From Prochilodus magdalenae (taxonomy: Eukaryota; Chordata; Actinopteri; Characiformes; Prochilodontidae): 64,000 nt of DNA. Below, piece by piece: positions 22,501 through 35,331 of the stretch (the first letter of the stretch is position 1; each line of letters begins with the position of its first letter). The stretch covers positions 414,501-478,500 of the forward strand of contig JAMWET010001646.1 in the NCBI GenBank assembly GCA_024036415.1. Direction: 5' to 3'. The notes under the pieces were generated by a model. That model saw only the letters and a list, made by a program, of their open reading frames with translations, did not search any database and was not told the origin of the DNA. The translations under genes and the position numbers were made by a program.

Positions 22501-25500
22501 ATGTAAAAAGAACCATTTCAATACAAAACAGATTACATGAGTCAAAATGCTGATTAGTTATTTTACTTATTATATTTATTTAATGTCTTTCAACAACATT
22601 TAAAACAGGAAACGTGTGTTTCTGTGTGTGAGTGCGTGTTGTGGGTGATTAAATTGGTGAAATGGGTCAGTTTGTCTGGCAATCTTATATCATTGCTTTC
22701 GGCTTTTGTTCCATTCACAGTGAAATCTTTACACAATGTAAAGAGCAGCTACTCAAAAACAGAATAAGAATAAAAACAGCAAAAATACACATAGGTTTTT
22801 TTTCTTTCCTTTTTTTAAATCAACAAAAGGCAATATGACAATTAGACAACTTAATCCTAGATTGGAATTAATTTTACAAGGACAGTGACAAACTGAAAAT
22901 ACGTGTGGATTTAATGCCTGGAGTTTTTCAGTTTACTGATTTAATACAAACAATCACCTAATGATCACACGAGCAGAATATAAACTGATTATTGTTCTTT
23001 CAACTTAATTTTGAGATTCTGTGAAAGTCTTTCTGTAATTTTAACAAGTTAATACCTAATGCAGCGTAAGAATAGTGTGATAATATAATAATTCAAGAGT
23101 TATTTAAGCTCTAATTTGCTAAACCTGAAACTTTTTCAATTAATAGCAGTGCTGTTTAAATCCATCTTAAAACAATGCAGTAATAAAATCGATAGATATA
23201 TGCCTTGTTATTATTGGGTCCTAAATAGTTAACAGCCTGGATGTACAATTCTAGGAAAAGCTCACACTGGAATACAGCCTTTACATTATGTGCAGGTTCT
23301 TCAGGGAAACAGAAATAGTATCTTTAACTCCAGACCTTGAAACCAGTTCCTGTTAACAACTGGTAGTTAGCTTCACTGTAGTAATGTAACTGGTTGCTTA
23401 CCTAGTGGTTGGTTACCTGGATTCAAGATCTGAAGCTGAGGGGCTTTGCCCAGTAAAGCTGTGGTAGCTTAGGAAAATAATATAGATACTTTATCCTGTA
23501 CCACTTGGTGGAAGAAATCCCTTACAAATTACATTGCAGAGCCTTCTCCTGATAAAAAATCCCGCACCTTGAATAGTAATGTAGTGTCTAAAAATATTTT
23601 CCCCCATATGCACAATGTTAGGCCCAAAACACAAAGCTCCCAGACAACACTATGAGCAGATAGTACTCATCCAACCCTCCCTGTGGTGATCCTCCAGTCT
23701 CAGAGACCCATCTGCTGTTTGAAATCTATTTATCGATGACCATTTCCTTAGCAGTCTGTCAGTGCTCCTCAATTTATCCCTGAACTATCCCAGCATCTCA
23801 ATGTGCACACTCCTTTGACACACACTGCATGAATTTCAAATGTAGCCATTATGCTTGTTATGTGCGTTCCCAAGTCAAATTATGGAATGCAAAGCAATTT
23901 GGAGCTCAGTGGATCTATACTAAACTCCTTCATACACTGCCTGTCGAAGGTTTCAGGACATCTAACTTTGGAAATTCATTTTGTATGAATAGGCATGCTG
24001 AATATGTTTGCAATAAATAAGCCTATTGGACAGAAAAAGACACATTGCGAGTTTTAGGTGGTGGTAACTTCAGGATCTTGCAGATACTGTTGCATGAGGC
24101 TGTTTGATGTGTGGAAGATGTTAATGATTGGCAAAAAGGAGGGATTGCATTGGGGCGTGCCAAAGGCCATAGTGTGAAGGAAGTAGGTTAATCCGCAGGT
24201 GTATTAGCGTATCATACGGGTCTACCAGCAGTGGCTAAAACCCCAGTCTACAGAAAATCTCCTCAGAATTGTGCCAGGGTAGGCGTCCACCAAATCTGGC
24301 CTGACTGCGCAATTCTTTGATGTGAGAGTCGCTGAACATTGATCTACGCCCATAAGCCTTGTTCAGTCCATGCGACATGGAATTGTAGCTCGTTGTTATT
24401 CGTTCCTGTGGCGGTATTACACATTATTAGGTAGGTTTCAGTCACATGTGACTAATTTTTGTAGGGTGAGCTTACTTTACATGAATTATTATTATTTTCA
24501 TTGCGTGTCTTTGGAGGTTGAGAGTTCTGAGTCTTGTTTTGCCATACCAGAGGGTTGAGCGTTTACCATCTGTGTTTACCATCTGCATTTCATGAAATTC
24601 TTTGAAAAGCTATATGTCCCCAAACACAGCCTATGTGAGGCATCCTCTGCAAAGTGAATGGAACTGAATGAGTGTAAGATGATAATAATGGCAATCTTAT
24701 GCAAAATATCCAAACAAGTTCTCTTGGATGAAGGTCAGAGGCAGTGGTAATTGTTGTGAATGAAACCTCATCAGCATGATGAGAGGTGTACACTTTCCTC
24801 TGCACTGGGGGCTGAAGGCTCGTACGCAAAACTGCAATTAAGATTAAAGTTAGGAGTGAAAGTAGATGTGTAATTACTGGCTACATTAGCAGACGGGGTG
24901 AACAGGCAAAGCGCAGGCGGTGTTAATAGCAGCTCTGTTTCAGCCCGGGTTATCGACCCAAGCGAAAGGTTAGACTGCGAGTTCAGACTCTGACAGTGGT
25001 GATAGTTGGGGGTTGGGGGCTTGGTGATCGTACTGTGGGTTAGAATCTGAATGAGTTTGTTATGGGAGGCAGTGGATGTGGGAATTAGCAACGCTAAAAC
25101 ACACTGAGAAAATTAGTTTGGATTTTTTTTTTTCCAGCACAAAATGACTGTAATGAAGTGCGACAACATCAATTAATGAGAAAGGGAGGAGGGTAGGGGT
25201 GTAAAGAACGGCACTGCAGTGTGGGGGATCATGGAGAGGAAAGGGGGGACAGGAGAAAGAAAACACTGCTGTCAAAACATAACATTTTATAGTGTTTAAT
25301 TTGTCTTTTTTTAAATAAGTTATGTCATAAACATACAAGCAAAACAGGTCCATATTCCAATGACTTGGAATAAAATGTTGTCCCATTAAGTTCCATTAAT
25401 CAATGTGAAAGGGGAGCGATAAACAGCAGAGCAGAGAAATTGGGGGGTTGGGGGGGAGAGGTTGGGTAGATTCCACTGACTGAAGATGGAGCGATTGGTG

Positions 25501-26030
25501 AAATAAACTTGAGTGTTTACACTCTAATGGTTACCTAAGGAGGTCAATTTCACATGGCAACAGCGTTTTGTGCAGAATCATTTATCCACATTACATGATG
25601 CACAACATTAGGCTGAGTTACACAGTCCACCCACAAAATGAAACAGGATCGTTTGAGTCTCTTGTTCGTGCTGCGACAGAAGAGGAGGCTCATTTCCTTT
25701 GGTTAAGTGTGTACGCACTTGTGTAAGCGTACTTCAGTTCCCACACCAGCCAAACCTATAATAGCTTTGTGGATGTGTTCCTCTCTGTGCGCACGTGTGC
25801 ATGCATAGTTTATTACTGTGTGTTCTAACATGGACTGTAGTTGACAGTTGACTGCACACTTCATGGAAATATGTCCCCGAAACAAATTAACCTTAGCATA
25901 TTTATTGTGCCACTTTTAGACGTCTAAGAATGAATATTTTAATACAGATTATATCATTTTCTAAATTACGTTATATAAATTTACACCAAATCAAAATTTA
26001 TATACACTCATCAGCAAAAGAATACTTGCA
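22501..26030. other. mostly unique non-coding sequence
   Basis: AT-rich from 22500 to 23600, with a partial family G repeat at 22680-22770. GC rises at 24760-25090, where a 106-codon minus open frame has no recognisable domain. G-rich runs occur at about 25005-25020 and 25441-25466 (GGGGGG TT GGGGGGG, then GGG). Nothing in this 3.5 kb resembles a gene or RNA that I know. Confidence 0.5.
22680..22770 (+). repeat. dispersed repeat family G, partial copy
   Basis: TTGTTCCATTCACAGTGAAATC followed by ACACAATGTAAAGAGCAGCT aligns with the core of the copies at 18183, 36890 and 48340. It is truncated on both sides. Confidence 0.5.
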
Positions 26031-26036
26031 CAAATA

Positions 26037-26687
26037 GTTGCACCCAGAAGGAATTAACGGACAGAATGAAACTTGGTGGGTAGGTTTGACATTGTGAGAC
26101 ATACAAATAATGATTCAAATTTCACGCTTGGCCACACATGTGACCTAAGCAGGGATGGGCCCTAATCGCTGTACGTGACTGACCCAACAGGCACGGTTGT
26201 GGACATTCAGTAAGCAGTGATGGCCTCCATAAGTCATCCTCAGTGTCAGCACCACTGGCAGGTGGCTACACAAGGCAGGACTACATGCACGCTATGACGA
26301 CTGCCCTCAACACCACATCAACATCCCCAAAGACTGCAATGCTGTCATGCACACTGAGTGACTCAGAATGGCATGTATCACATGTCCAGAAGGCCTGGTG
26401 TCACTCCACCTCCATCCCTACCGCAATATCAGCAGGAACTTTGTGAGAATATTCAAACTGCATGGGATGGAGTATTGTAGGACCCTATTAAAAACCTCTA
26501 CTCAAGATGTCTGACATGTTGCGTTTTTAAATATGACAGCCTGACAACATAGATAGACTCTACTTCTGTATGTGTTTCAAAACATTTCACCCATATAAAT
26601 CTAGATTTATCATAATTTATTGTTCCTGGTGACCTTCATCCTCCTTCCCAATAGCACTGCAATCCCACTCTTCCGTCTGGGTGCAAC
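26037..26687 (+). mobile_element. Tc1/mariner-like non-autonomous element, family A copy 3 (best-bounded)
   Basis: It starts GTTGCACCCAGAAGG and ends TCCGTCTGGGTGCAAC, giving inverted termini of about 15 bp, with TA at 26035-26036 and 26688-26689. At 651 bp it is a deletion derivative. The interior has only short open frames and no transposase catalytic motif. It shares its entire left third with copy 1 and its right third with copy 2. TA target choice and terminal repeats place it in the Tc1/mariner superfamily; mobility would need a transposase supplied elsewhere. Confidence 0.8.
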
Positions 26688-26699
26688 TATGTTTCGATG

Positions 26700-28384
26700 A
26701 TGACTTATGAATTATGCAATTACAAAATGTATTCATAGCTACTAAATTAAAGGTACATTTAAGTTTATATTCAATAGTGGCAGCCTAAATCTGCATTTGT
26801 GATATTTTGTGTTTGTTTTGATGTCAAACTTGTGAGGTGGTGTGTATAATCATATTAAAACTTTGGATTTTCTATATACAAACATAAATATTGCAAAAAA
26901 AGAGAATTTAGAAAATAAGAAAAAAAAAAAGCTCTGTAATATCAAAATAACAACTCATTGAGTCAGTCGCTGGTTCCAGAGAAGAATGCTAACTGCCCAA
27001 GTGAACAGATGTCTGCAATTGCTAGCATACAGAGAGAGGAGGTATGCAAGGAGGCCATTCATTCTCTCTTGGACTCCCACTCACACTGGGAACACTGTCT
27101 GTAATGTTAGACAACTGTTATGTTTGGCAGCTAGCTTTTTGACCTATACATTCTCAGTCTTCTTTTAGTAGCTTGGACAGGTTTTACAGTATTGTAGCGT
27201 AGAACAAACATACGCTGGAAATACGGTGCTTCTGGTGAGTAAACCCAGATACAGGGGCAGAACTGCCACTCTGTGCTGCCTGACACAGCTGGGAAGCAGG
27301 TGGATCACATCTCCCGTAGATAGGAGACTCCAACCTACCCTACAGTACACCACAAACAACACATATGAAACATTTCAAACTAGAGCCCCCAACTTACTCA
27401 CAGATCAAAGTCTCTCGTACTGTGGCTGTGGTGCTGCCATGAGCCTGTTCCATGGTCACACCTCTCATGCATTCATAGCCATGCGAGACAGTAGCAGGTC
27501 ACTACAGTATGATAGAAATCTAAAATCTAAACCTAAAATATTCTGATAAAACATATAAAATATATTTTTGTGTAGGAATACCTCAATTAGGAGTGTGTTG
27601 TTCATATGAAGTGGTATTTATTTAGTTTTATATTTATTTATTTATTCACTTAACGTCATTATAGCAAATGCATTAAGGATCATTCAGAATTCCTCATTAG
27701 TTTGGATGAGATTTTTGACAACATTTGGTGCAGTCTATCCAAACTTGCAACAGTCACAAAACAAAGCACAGGTGGTCAGTTACCTAGTATTAGCCAGTAT
27801 TGCAATATATACTAAAAGCTGCGGATGATTACCCTGGTGGGCCATTGCAGTTATGACTGTTAAAGCTATCTACGAATCTTCTCTGTCAAGTGCAAGTGTG
27901 TAACGGGATAGGCTTTCTCGTGGTTATGTAATGTGCTATCTTATAGGTCTATTAAGCAGTGTGAGTGTAGGGCTATCTAGGGATATTTAATACTGCGCAT
28001 GCAGGCATGTGTTTGTGTGTATAACCCTGTTGTCCTTGCGTGCATGGCCCTACATGTAAATCCCCCTGTAGAAGTGTGTGGTAGATCAAAGAGGCTTCCG
28101 CGAGCCTCTGTCCACGCTCTCTTCTTGAAGCCTCTCCGTGGGTACTCAAACAGACAAGCCTATGAAAAACAGACCTGGATTTGATGAAACTTTGCTCAAT
28201 TATTGATCAGCCTCTGCACTAGGGAGAGGCAGAAGCGGAGAGAGTGGATGGATGGGTAATAAAATAGAAAGCAGAGAGAGTGCTGTTGTTGCTACCGTTC
28301 ACCAAGGTCTCCTCCTTTTCATTGTAGCCAATAAGATGTGCTATCACAATCACTGTTGTTCTCTGTGGAAGGTTAGCAGTGATC
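26700..28384. other. unique, partly AT-rich non-coding sequence
   Basis: Poly-A rich at 26895-26935, with TTTATTTATTTATTTATTC at 27630-27649. The stretch 27225-27340 has higher GC and an open frame, but its reading matches no family that I recognise. Nothing else supportable. Confidence 0.5.
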
Positions 28385-29138
28385 GACTGAGCTCCAGCAC
28401 AGCCTGTCGTTAATATATAGGGATTTACATCATAAAAACCTACCGGGCCACTATCAGCTGTCAAATAAAGTACAACAGCTCTGCCTTTTCAATGGGGTTC
28501 TACTATGAATCAGCACAGCGTTATCATCATAAACACCTACTGGGCATGTATCAGCTATAAAATGAAGCCCAAATGCCCCCAGAGCACAATCTAAAAAGCT
28601 CAAACATTGGCAGTTTACCACCAGAACTGTGTGTTAGAACAAAATGAATGAATCAGTTCTGCCATTACATTCATAAATATCTACCAGACCAATATCAACA
28701 AACCAACACGCCCACTGCAAAGTCCATATGCTCAAATAGAAGTATTCTGGCAAAGCAGTAAGGTACTAGAACAGTAGCTTAAATTAATCAGCAAAATTTA
28801 ACATTATATATACCAAACTGGGCCAGTATCAACTACCAAATTAAGACCCTATGTCCATTGTGAAGTCTAAATTTGTATAGTGTGGCAGTCAGCCACTTGA
28901 ACAGAGTACTGGAACAGCACATTGAGTCAGTATAGCCTTTACATCACTCCAGCACAGCCTGTCTTACTAACAGTAGCATTCTGCCCTTTAAGAATAGTAG
29001 TGGAAAAGCAAATTGAATGAATCAGCACAGCTTTAACATCAGAAACACCCCCAAAGCCACTTCTGTGCTGCGTCTGGGACACACTGCCGCTTAAAATTGG
29101 GCACTAGAACGGCAACTCAAATGAATTGTTACAGCCCT
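28385..29138. repeat. old tandem array of about 140-bp units
   Basis: The anchor 'GAATCAGCACAGCTTTAACATC' or a diverged form recurs at about 28424, 28521, 28664, 28797, 28937 and 29032, with a partial start (ACTAGAACGGCAACTCAAATGAAT) at 29105. Spacing is 133-144 bp, or about 95 bp where a unit lost a third. Each unit also carries AACACCTACCGGGCCA-like, TATCAGCTATCAAAT-like and CCCATTG-like blocks in fixed order. An exact 17-base string, CTCCAGCACAGCCTGTC, occurs at 28392 and 28947. It is a decayed minisatellite or satellite with no coding content. Confidence 0.75.
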
Positions 29139-30046
29139 CTGCAAATGATTTTTTTTACAGTTCTTCTCAGCGGCTTAGATGCATTTTTTGAAACAGTAAC
29201 TGCATGCTCAGCATTATCAGTGCTGTTCCTGTAACAGTAGAAGCATTTCCCACTACACTGGATCCCTTGGCAAAAGAATCTTAAAAACTTCAAATATAAG
29301 CTACATACCTCAATGCACACCAAGCCTATCAATTACTACAACATTACCCCAAAGGGAGAGGCTACATTTTGCTGCTGATCATTACAAGAGACTGTCACAC
29401 ACAGAAATGTGGATTTTTGTAACATAGCATTCATATTTGTCTGGAAATTATCAATTAAAAAGATGCATCATCAAAAAATTTTAAAACTCTGTGTTACTGT
29501 AAAAATGCAGGTGTGTAAATCTTGGTGCTAATGGTAGTACATCTAGTTTCTCCTATCTGTTGGGCCATAAGACTTCCCTGACATTGCAGCTGATTCCCTA
29601 CTGCTTCAAGACAGAGAAGGAAAAACCTTCTTGTGTGGGACATATTGGTCTTTTTCTTTGGTAAATACACAATTTCTGTTGTTCGTCTGTGAAATATCCC
29701 CCGGTAATACAATGCTGGCTAGCTGCTCATTCGTTCACTGCATCACTGATAGTGGTAACAATGGCAGCATATGGTTTCATCTAACAGTTCTTCTTATTGG
29801 ATTTGTATTTTCTAGTTTGGTAATGCACTCTTCCACACATTAACTGAGATATTAAGTTTGGGAAATGTGTAACAATTAACTTGTTCCACCAATCTCCTGT
29901 AAACGTGGGGAGGTCTTCGGGTAAGCAAATAAGCTGCGGCAAATTGTATAGTCCTGTGCTGCATTTCAAGCTAGCTAATGACACCAATAACAAAATAACT
30001 TACTGTGGGTGAAGCAGCTAAACTATGACAACATTGTGGCATAATA
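29139..30046. other. unique non-coding sequence, nothing recognised
   Basis: AT-rich sequence with short overlapping open frames on both strands; no homology or repeat ends that I can name. Confidence 0.5.
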
Positions 30047-30580
30047 CAGGGGTTGGACAATAAAACTGAAACACCTGTCATTTTAGTGTGGGAGGTTTCA
30101 TGGCTAAATTGGACCAGCCTGGTGGCCAATCTTCATTAATTGCACATTGCACCAGTAAGAGCAGAGTGTGAAGGTTCAGTTAGCAGGTAAGAGCACAGTT
30201 CTGCTCAAAATATTGCAATGCACACAACATTATGGGTGACATACCAGAGTTCAAAAGAGGACAAACTGTTGGTGCACGTCTTGCTGGCGCATCTGTGACC
30301 AAGACAGCAAGTCTTTGTGATGTATCAAGAGCCACGGTATCAAGGGTAATGTCAGCATACCACCAAGAAGGACGAACCACATCCAACAGGATTAACTGAG
30401 GACGCAAGAGGAAGCTGTCTGAAAGGGATGTTCGGGTGCTAACTCGGATTGTATCCAAAAAACATAAAACCACGGCTGCCCAAATGACGCTGTATTGGCC
30501 GCAAAAAGGAGGCCCTACACCATACTAATAAATGATTGTGGTCTAAAACCAGGTGTTTCAGTTTCATTGTCCAACCCCTG
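30047..30580 (+). mobile_element. Tc1 element, internally deleted copy 1 (complete ends)
   Basis: It begins CAGGGGTTGGACAAT and ends ATTGTCCAACCCCTG. The terminal inverted repeats extend 31 bp with one mismatch, and TA flanks both sides (30045-30046, 30581-30582). Length is 534 bp against about 1.2-1.6 kb for an autonomous Tc1 element. It keeps the start of the transposase gene and its last codons but has lost the catalytic core. The preserved ends and about 96 percent match to the 35699 copy indicate recent activity driven by a transposase from elsewhere. Confidence 0.92.
30232..30528 (+). pseudogene. Tc1 transposase, N-terminal DNA-binding part joined to last codons
   Basis: From ATG at 30232 the frame encodes the paired-like helix-turn-helix region: MGDIPEFKRGQTVGARLAG..., with a recognition-helix-like stretch VSRATVSRVMSAYH at residues 31-44. 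A stop (TGA, 30397-30399) follows residue 55. The same frame then continues with basic GRKRKLSERDVRVLTRIVS, an AT-hook/second-helix-like segment, and closes with ...KGGPTPY and TAA at 30526-30528, the family's normal C-terminus. The whole DDE catalytic domain is deleted, so no transposition activity is possible; the remnant could at most bind DNA. Confidence 0.85.
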
Positions 30581-30582
30581 TA

Positions 30583-31118
30583 TGTTTATTTTCATGAAAC
30601 CTATATATTATATATATATTATGTATTATAAGTATTTTTATGGACCTCCCACGATTTTGGTTTTAAGAGAAGAGGTTAATTTAATTAAGGGGACTTAGTT
30701 TGTGTGCCAAAATTAATGCAAGGAATTATTGTGACAATTCTTGAATTGTACGTAGTCCATTGCATCAATTTTTGCAAAAAGTTCTTTGATAAGTACATAA
30801 GTGGTAATTGAAATACTACCAAGGTCAACTGCATTAATGCTATGGGGGTTTTGAAGCACAATATTGAGAATCAGGTTCTAGAAAGTGCATTGAAACAATT
30901 GAGAAAATCTGTACATGTTCATCTACTATCTACATTATGTACCTCTATATCCATTTAAAATGCTCTGTGAGAATCTATGTCCTTCACTTTGTGTAGGTGA
31001 GAAGATGTCTGCTGGGCTATACATATTCCCTAAAACAATGGGCACACTCCAGATGCCACATACGGTTAAAGACCTGTTAACAAATCAATTAGTGGTGTCT
31101 GTCTGTGATACCTTTCAT
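30583..31118. other. unique AT-rich non-coding sequence
   Basis: ATATTATATATATATTATG lies just beyond the Tc1 copy at about 30604-30622. Nothing else is recognised. Confidence 0.5.
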
Positions 31119-32313
31119 CGAAAGGAGGGGGAGGAAGAGAGAAAGGGATGAGAAGACAGAGGGAGGGGATACTGATAAGGGAGAGAGAGAGTGAGAGAGA
31201 GGCCATTCTGTTCCTTTTGCCTTCGTCTCACTCTAATTAGACAGACGAGTGTGAGTGGAATCCCAATCAGACACAAGGAGACACAGATGCTCAGAGTGTG
31301 TGTCTGTGTGTTAGAGTGGGCAACGGGAGTAGAAGAATGGGTGAAAAAAGGATATCTGATAGCACAATGAGAAAAAGAGAGAGAGAGGATGAAGAGAATA
31401 GAGAATTAAAGAGGGGGTAGAGAGAAGGAGAGAGAGAGAGAGAGAGAGGCGAAGGACACTAGATATCCTTTCAGACTAGGCAGCACCCTTTTAGCACACG
31501 CGCTAAATTACACATACTGCATCAGGAAGCTTAAACATGGCTGTACATGTGCTGTAAGGATCTAGAGCTATATCTGTAGAATGCAAAACTGATATATCAT
31601 TGAAATTCCTACATGAATTTGGTCCAAATTGTTTCATAAGATTATTCAACTAAAAGCACTTGGTGTTTTTAATCTGGGGTCCACCCAGCAAAACCAGTCC
31701 CTCTGTTTGGGACAGGATTACAGAAAAATACAAAGACAGACACCAAATGATGCATGTAGGGCAGAATTCCCAGTTTCCTGTTTGGCACTAGAAAAAATAA
31801 ATAAAAAAATAACAATCACTGAAATGCTGTATGCATCCCACAGAAAGTGCCCCCGATACACTCCAAGCCCAGAAGGTCAACCCTGAGAAAAGTCCCCTGT
31901 GCTAGTTGGTCTGGGAGCTTGCACATCTGCTACCATGCCACAGCCTCAGAGCTCAGGTCACATCAGCTAAACAAATTCACAGTCAACAAATTAGGATTTA
32001 AACAAGTTCTTATCTGGAACACTGACAGCACAGCAAAACAACAAGACAAATGAATCTGCTGCTGAACCCTGATAGAGAACCACATATCGGCTCTGTATCT
32101 CCTCTCTGTCAGAGACACTAACGCAGAGGCACATCCTGACCACATGCAGGCGTGACCACAGCTGGCCATAGAGTGAAGCAGACACAGAAAAACCTGCTTA
32201 CCCAGAGAGGAGAGGCTGTGTGAGTCCAGGGAGCTGGAGATAAACACTGTTTAATAGACTGATGTATGTTTAATGCTTTGTGATACAGTCTTCCCAAAAA
32301 AGCTTTCCTGAAT

Positions 32314-32375
<62 letters not shown>

Positions 32376-32652
32376 AGAGAGGAGAGAGACAGACAGACAG
32401 ACAGACAGAGGCAGTAAGGAAGACAGAGATGACAGAAAAAAGAGAGGGAAGGAGAGATAGAGAGTGACAGACTGAGAAAAATATCCATATATAGAGAAGG
32501 GTGAAGAGAGTTAATGAGAATAGAAAGAAACAGGAAGATTGAAAGAATGATAGAGAGGGACAGAGAAAGAGAAAGAGATAGAATGGGAACAAGAGAGAAA
32601 GGGTGATACAAAATAGGGAGAAGGGTATAGACAGGAATAGAGAGAAAAAGAA

Positions 32653-32710
<58 letters not shown>

Positions 32711-32800
32711 TGACTTGAGATGTAGTTGTAGCTAAACCACTCCAAGAACAAGAGGGTGAGGAGGGGGATTTAGAATGGAGGGAGAGGAGAGGAGAGATGG
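31119..32800. repeat. purine-rich domain with (AG)n microsatellites
   Basis: The plus strand is strongly purine-biased at 31119-31202, 31368-31455 and 32311-32800. Pure runs include (AG) at 31428-31448, (AG)28 at 32315-32371, CAGA x5 at about 32388-32408 and (AG)20 at 32656-32696. The serine/leucine-rich minus-strand open frames of 166 and 113 codons arise only from this repeat. Long mirror-like purine tracts can form triplex structures and are prone to length change. Confidence 0.85.
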
Positions 32801-33500
32801 ATGTGTTTGACCAAATCCTGCTGAGCTGATGATAAAATGTTCCAAACTAAGCCCTTGTTGTGTGGGGACAGGCTTGAAGGAGAGACAAGGCTAAGTAAGT
32901 GAGGCTCGCCCAGCCTGTGCAGCACTGGCGGAGGCTCATTGGTTCTTACTGTGGAAACAATCGAAGGCCTGCCAGCACAAAGGAGCATTCACCATGACGC
33001 AAACAATAGTGTCAGCATTACACAGCAGATCCAGACACATCCAAATGGAACGCACAAATATTGTACTAATGGCCCTCTTATTTACACACATAATGGCGTA
33101 CACAGAGGCTTTGGCTGTAACATAGACATCCAAAGCAGTAGCCAGTGACAGGCCCTTGATGTATTACTACCACACAAGGCCAGGCTTTTCATTTTTGCCC
33201 GTATTGTCTGGATTAATTCAGAAAATAGCAGCTGAAATGTATCAGTGTTTTAGAACCAATCCTTGCAGTTCCTCACTGATCCCGGAAACAACAGAGCACG
33301 TAAACTCTCTATTACGTCTTGTACTGTGTGTCAACATGAATTTTCTCTGGCACTGTTCACTTTCTCAATTAAACCACAGGTAAAGCTACACCCACCAGCA
33401 AAGCAGCACGGAATCGAGGCACTGCAATAAATAAGCATGCCTCAGTATATAAAGCAAAACCAACTTGGAAGAAAGGAAAAAAGCAATATCCTTTTACCTG
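32801..33500. other. unique non-coding sequence, nothing recognised
   Basis: Complex sequence with short open frames on both strands, none with a domain that I know. Confidence 0.5.
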
Positions 33501-35070
33501 TTATTGGCAAAGATAAAAGTTATGTCAGGCTGAAGCTCCCAGACACCCCCTCCCCGCAAAAATATCTAAACTAGAAATCTCACAAAGCATTTCATCATTT
33601 AGTGAAGTCGCAGAGGAAAAGAGAATTAAGGTGAGCGGCTGTGGCTCTCTGTAGATGAACAGTAGCCTTCACATGAAAGACCGAGGCTGAGTTTACATCA
33701 CGCTGCCTTTGAATGTAGTAGTGACCCATTTTCTTATGACACCTGTGTACCTGTCTAATGGCACAGCTTCAGTGAGAAAACTGATCAATTATTTACTGCT
33801 GTCGGAAAAGAAAGGGAGAAAAAGAAGCAAAAGAATGGAGCATAATGAATCATAATTACTATGGTTTTACAAAAAGGAGGTGTGTTTTTTTCCCTTTCCT
33901 CTGCTGCTAAAAGAGCACTGAGCACTACTGCAGCTTGACAGGCTTGCCTGTGTTGATGTTCTGCACCTTTGGGCCCAGCTTGCCACAGGATTTAGGATTT
34001 GGCTCAGGCTCTAAGTCGCTTCCTTATCTGCTACACTATAGGCCTTCAACCCCAACCCTGGTTGGCCCGCCTCACTGCTTTGTTTTATTGCCTCACCAGG
34101 GACAGTGGAAAGCCAGTTTGAGAGAAACATACTTCCGTGCATATTTTCTTTCCTTACTGCTGTAGCACTTCCAGCATATGCAAAGACAGTTACACAGTAT
34201 TTACAATTCCAATCACCAGAACTGACTTACACGGCCCAAACACCTAACAATCAAACTGAACTAGCTCAGAAATCAGACATGATGAATGTTTTAGACCTGT
34301 AAAACCTGGACTGCATGGCTGAAGCTCTTATTCTAGTCACTAAAACTTTCTGTGGTTGTCTGCTTGTTAAAGGAGCAGTGTGCTGAATTTGTGCTGTACT
34401 TATCTATATTATTCAACGTTCTAATTGGCGTATTGTGTTGGCCCTTCAGTCTCCAAGATAATGCACAGAGAAATCTAACTAATTACAAGGGAACCATATT
34501 GGGGGAAAAAAAGCAAGCTAGACTGCAGGAGCAGCTTTTATCAGACATTCTATTTGTCCATGCTATAATGGCTGAGCTTTGTACTCCCAAAAGCCTAGCA
34601 AAAGGTCTTTCCACTAAAAGCACGAGCGATAGATTCTCTCTTTCCATTTTTGAAAAGTTCCACTGCTTTATTTTTATGTCCTGGGCCGTAATGGAGATTA
34701 ATTGCTTCTGTGTTCAGTCTGAGAATAGCCTGCTGCTAGTACTAGCAATAGCCAGTTTACCTTGGGTTTCCTATTAAAGTTTATGAAGTGTGCGCACCCG
34801 GCGGAGGAATCTCTCATGCCGGACAGTTCAACAGGGGGACATTTAGCTGCCTTCTGAGTCTGTGTTCAGCAGAACTGCTTTGCTATTGCCCATTATAATA
34901 AGCTCTTGTTTCTCCACCTTCATTAGCATTATGAAATATTCTCCAGATTATTGCCTTCGTCTGAGTCCTACCGAGCCACTTGCATTGCAGCATTCTATCC
35001 ATAATTACTTGATGCTTAAAATACTAAGGATGGCCCCCTGCCTCTCCTAAGACCTCTTGGAAACTCCTTG
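33501..35070. promoter_or_regulatory. repeat-free block, candidate conserved non-coding region
   Basis: About 1.5 kb lacking dispersed repeats, with TAAT/ATTA cores (AGAGAATTAAGG near 33619, CTGATCAATTATTTACTG near 33780, GAATCATAATTACTATGG near 33846, GAGATTAATTGC near 34692). The 141-codon open frame at 34352-34777 has no recognisable domain. Its start, TTAAAGGAGCAGTGTG near 34366, resembles the teleost miniature-element terminus seen near 9671. Enhancer-like by appearance only. Confidence 0.3.
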
Positions 35071-35331
35071 ATAATGGCATAACGCTGTTGCTGGTGTAGA
35101 AGACGATTCATCTGGCTGGAGGTCTATCACAGCCTTGATTGCATTTCCTGGCGATTGACTGCCACTGCTGTGAGGCTCAGTGCTGGATGAGATTGGGGAT
35201 CAGGGAGGCACGACCCTGATAATAGACCTCTTCCATTAACAGCATGGATCTGATTCTCATTACTGCATGGATCTCACTACTTCTGCCGGATGTACCAGGT
35301 GACCTGGGGTGGCAACCCATGCCCTTTCAGG

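Noticed and set aside
22005..22502. 165-codon minus-strand open frame, hydrophobic
   Set aside because: Falls inside a dispersed repeat; T-rich composition gives the hydrophobic look, no enzyme motifs.
28385..29138. CRISPR-like array
   Set aside because: Repeats are long, diverged and without uniform short spacers; the genome is a vertebrate.
32251..32751. 166- and 113-codon minus-strand open frames
   Set aside because: Translation of the (AG)n microsatellite region; no domain.
34352..34777. 141-codon plus-strand open frame
   Set aside because: No recognisable family; it begins in a miniature-element-like motif and runs through AT-rich unique sequence.
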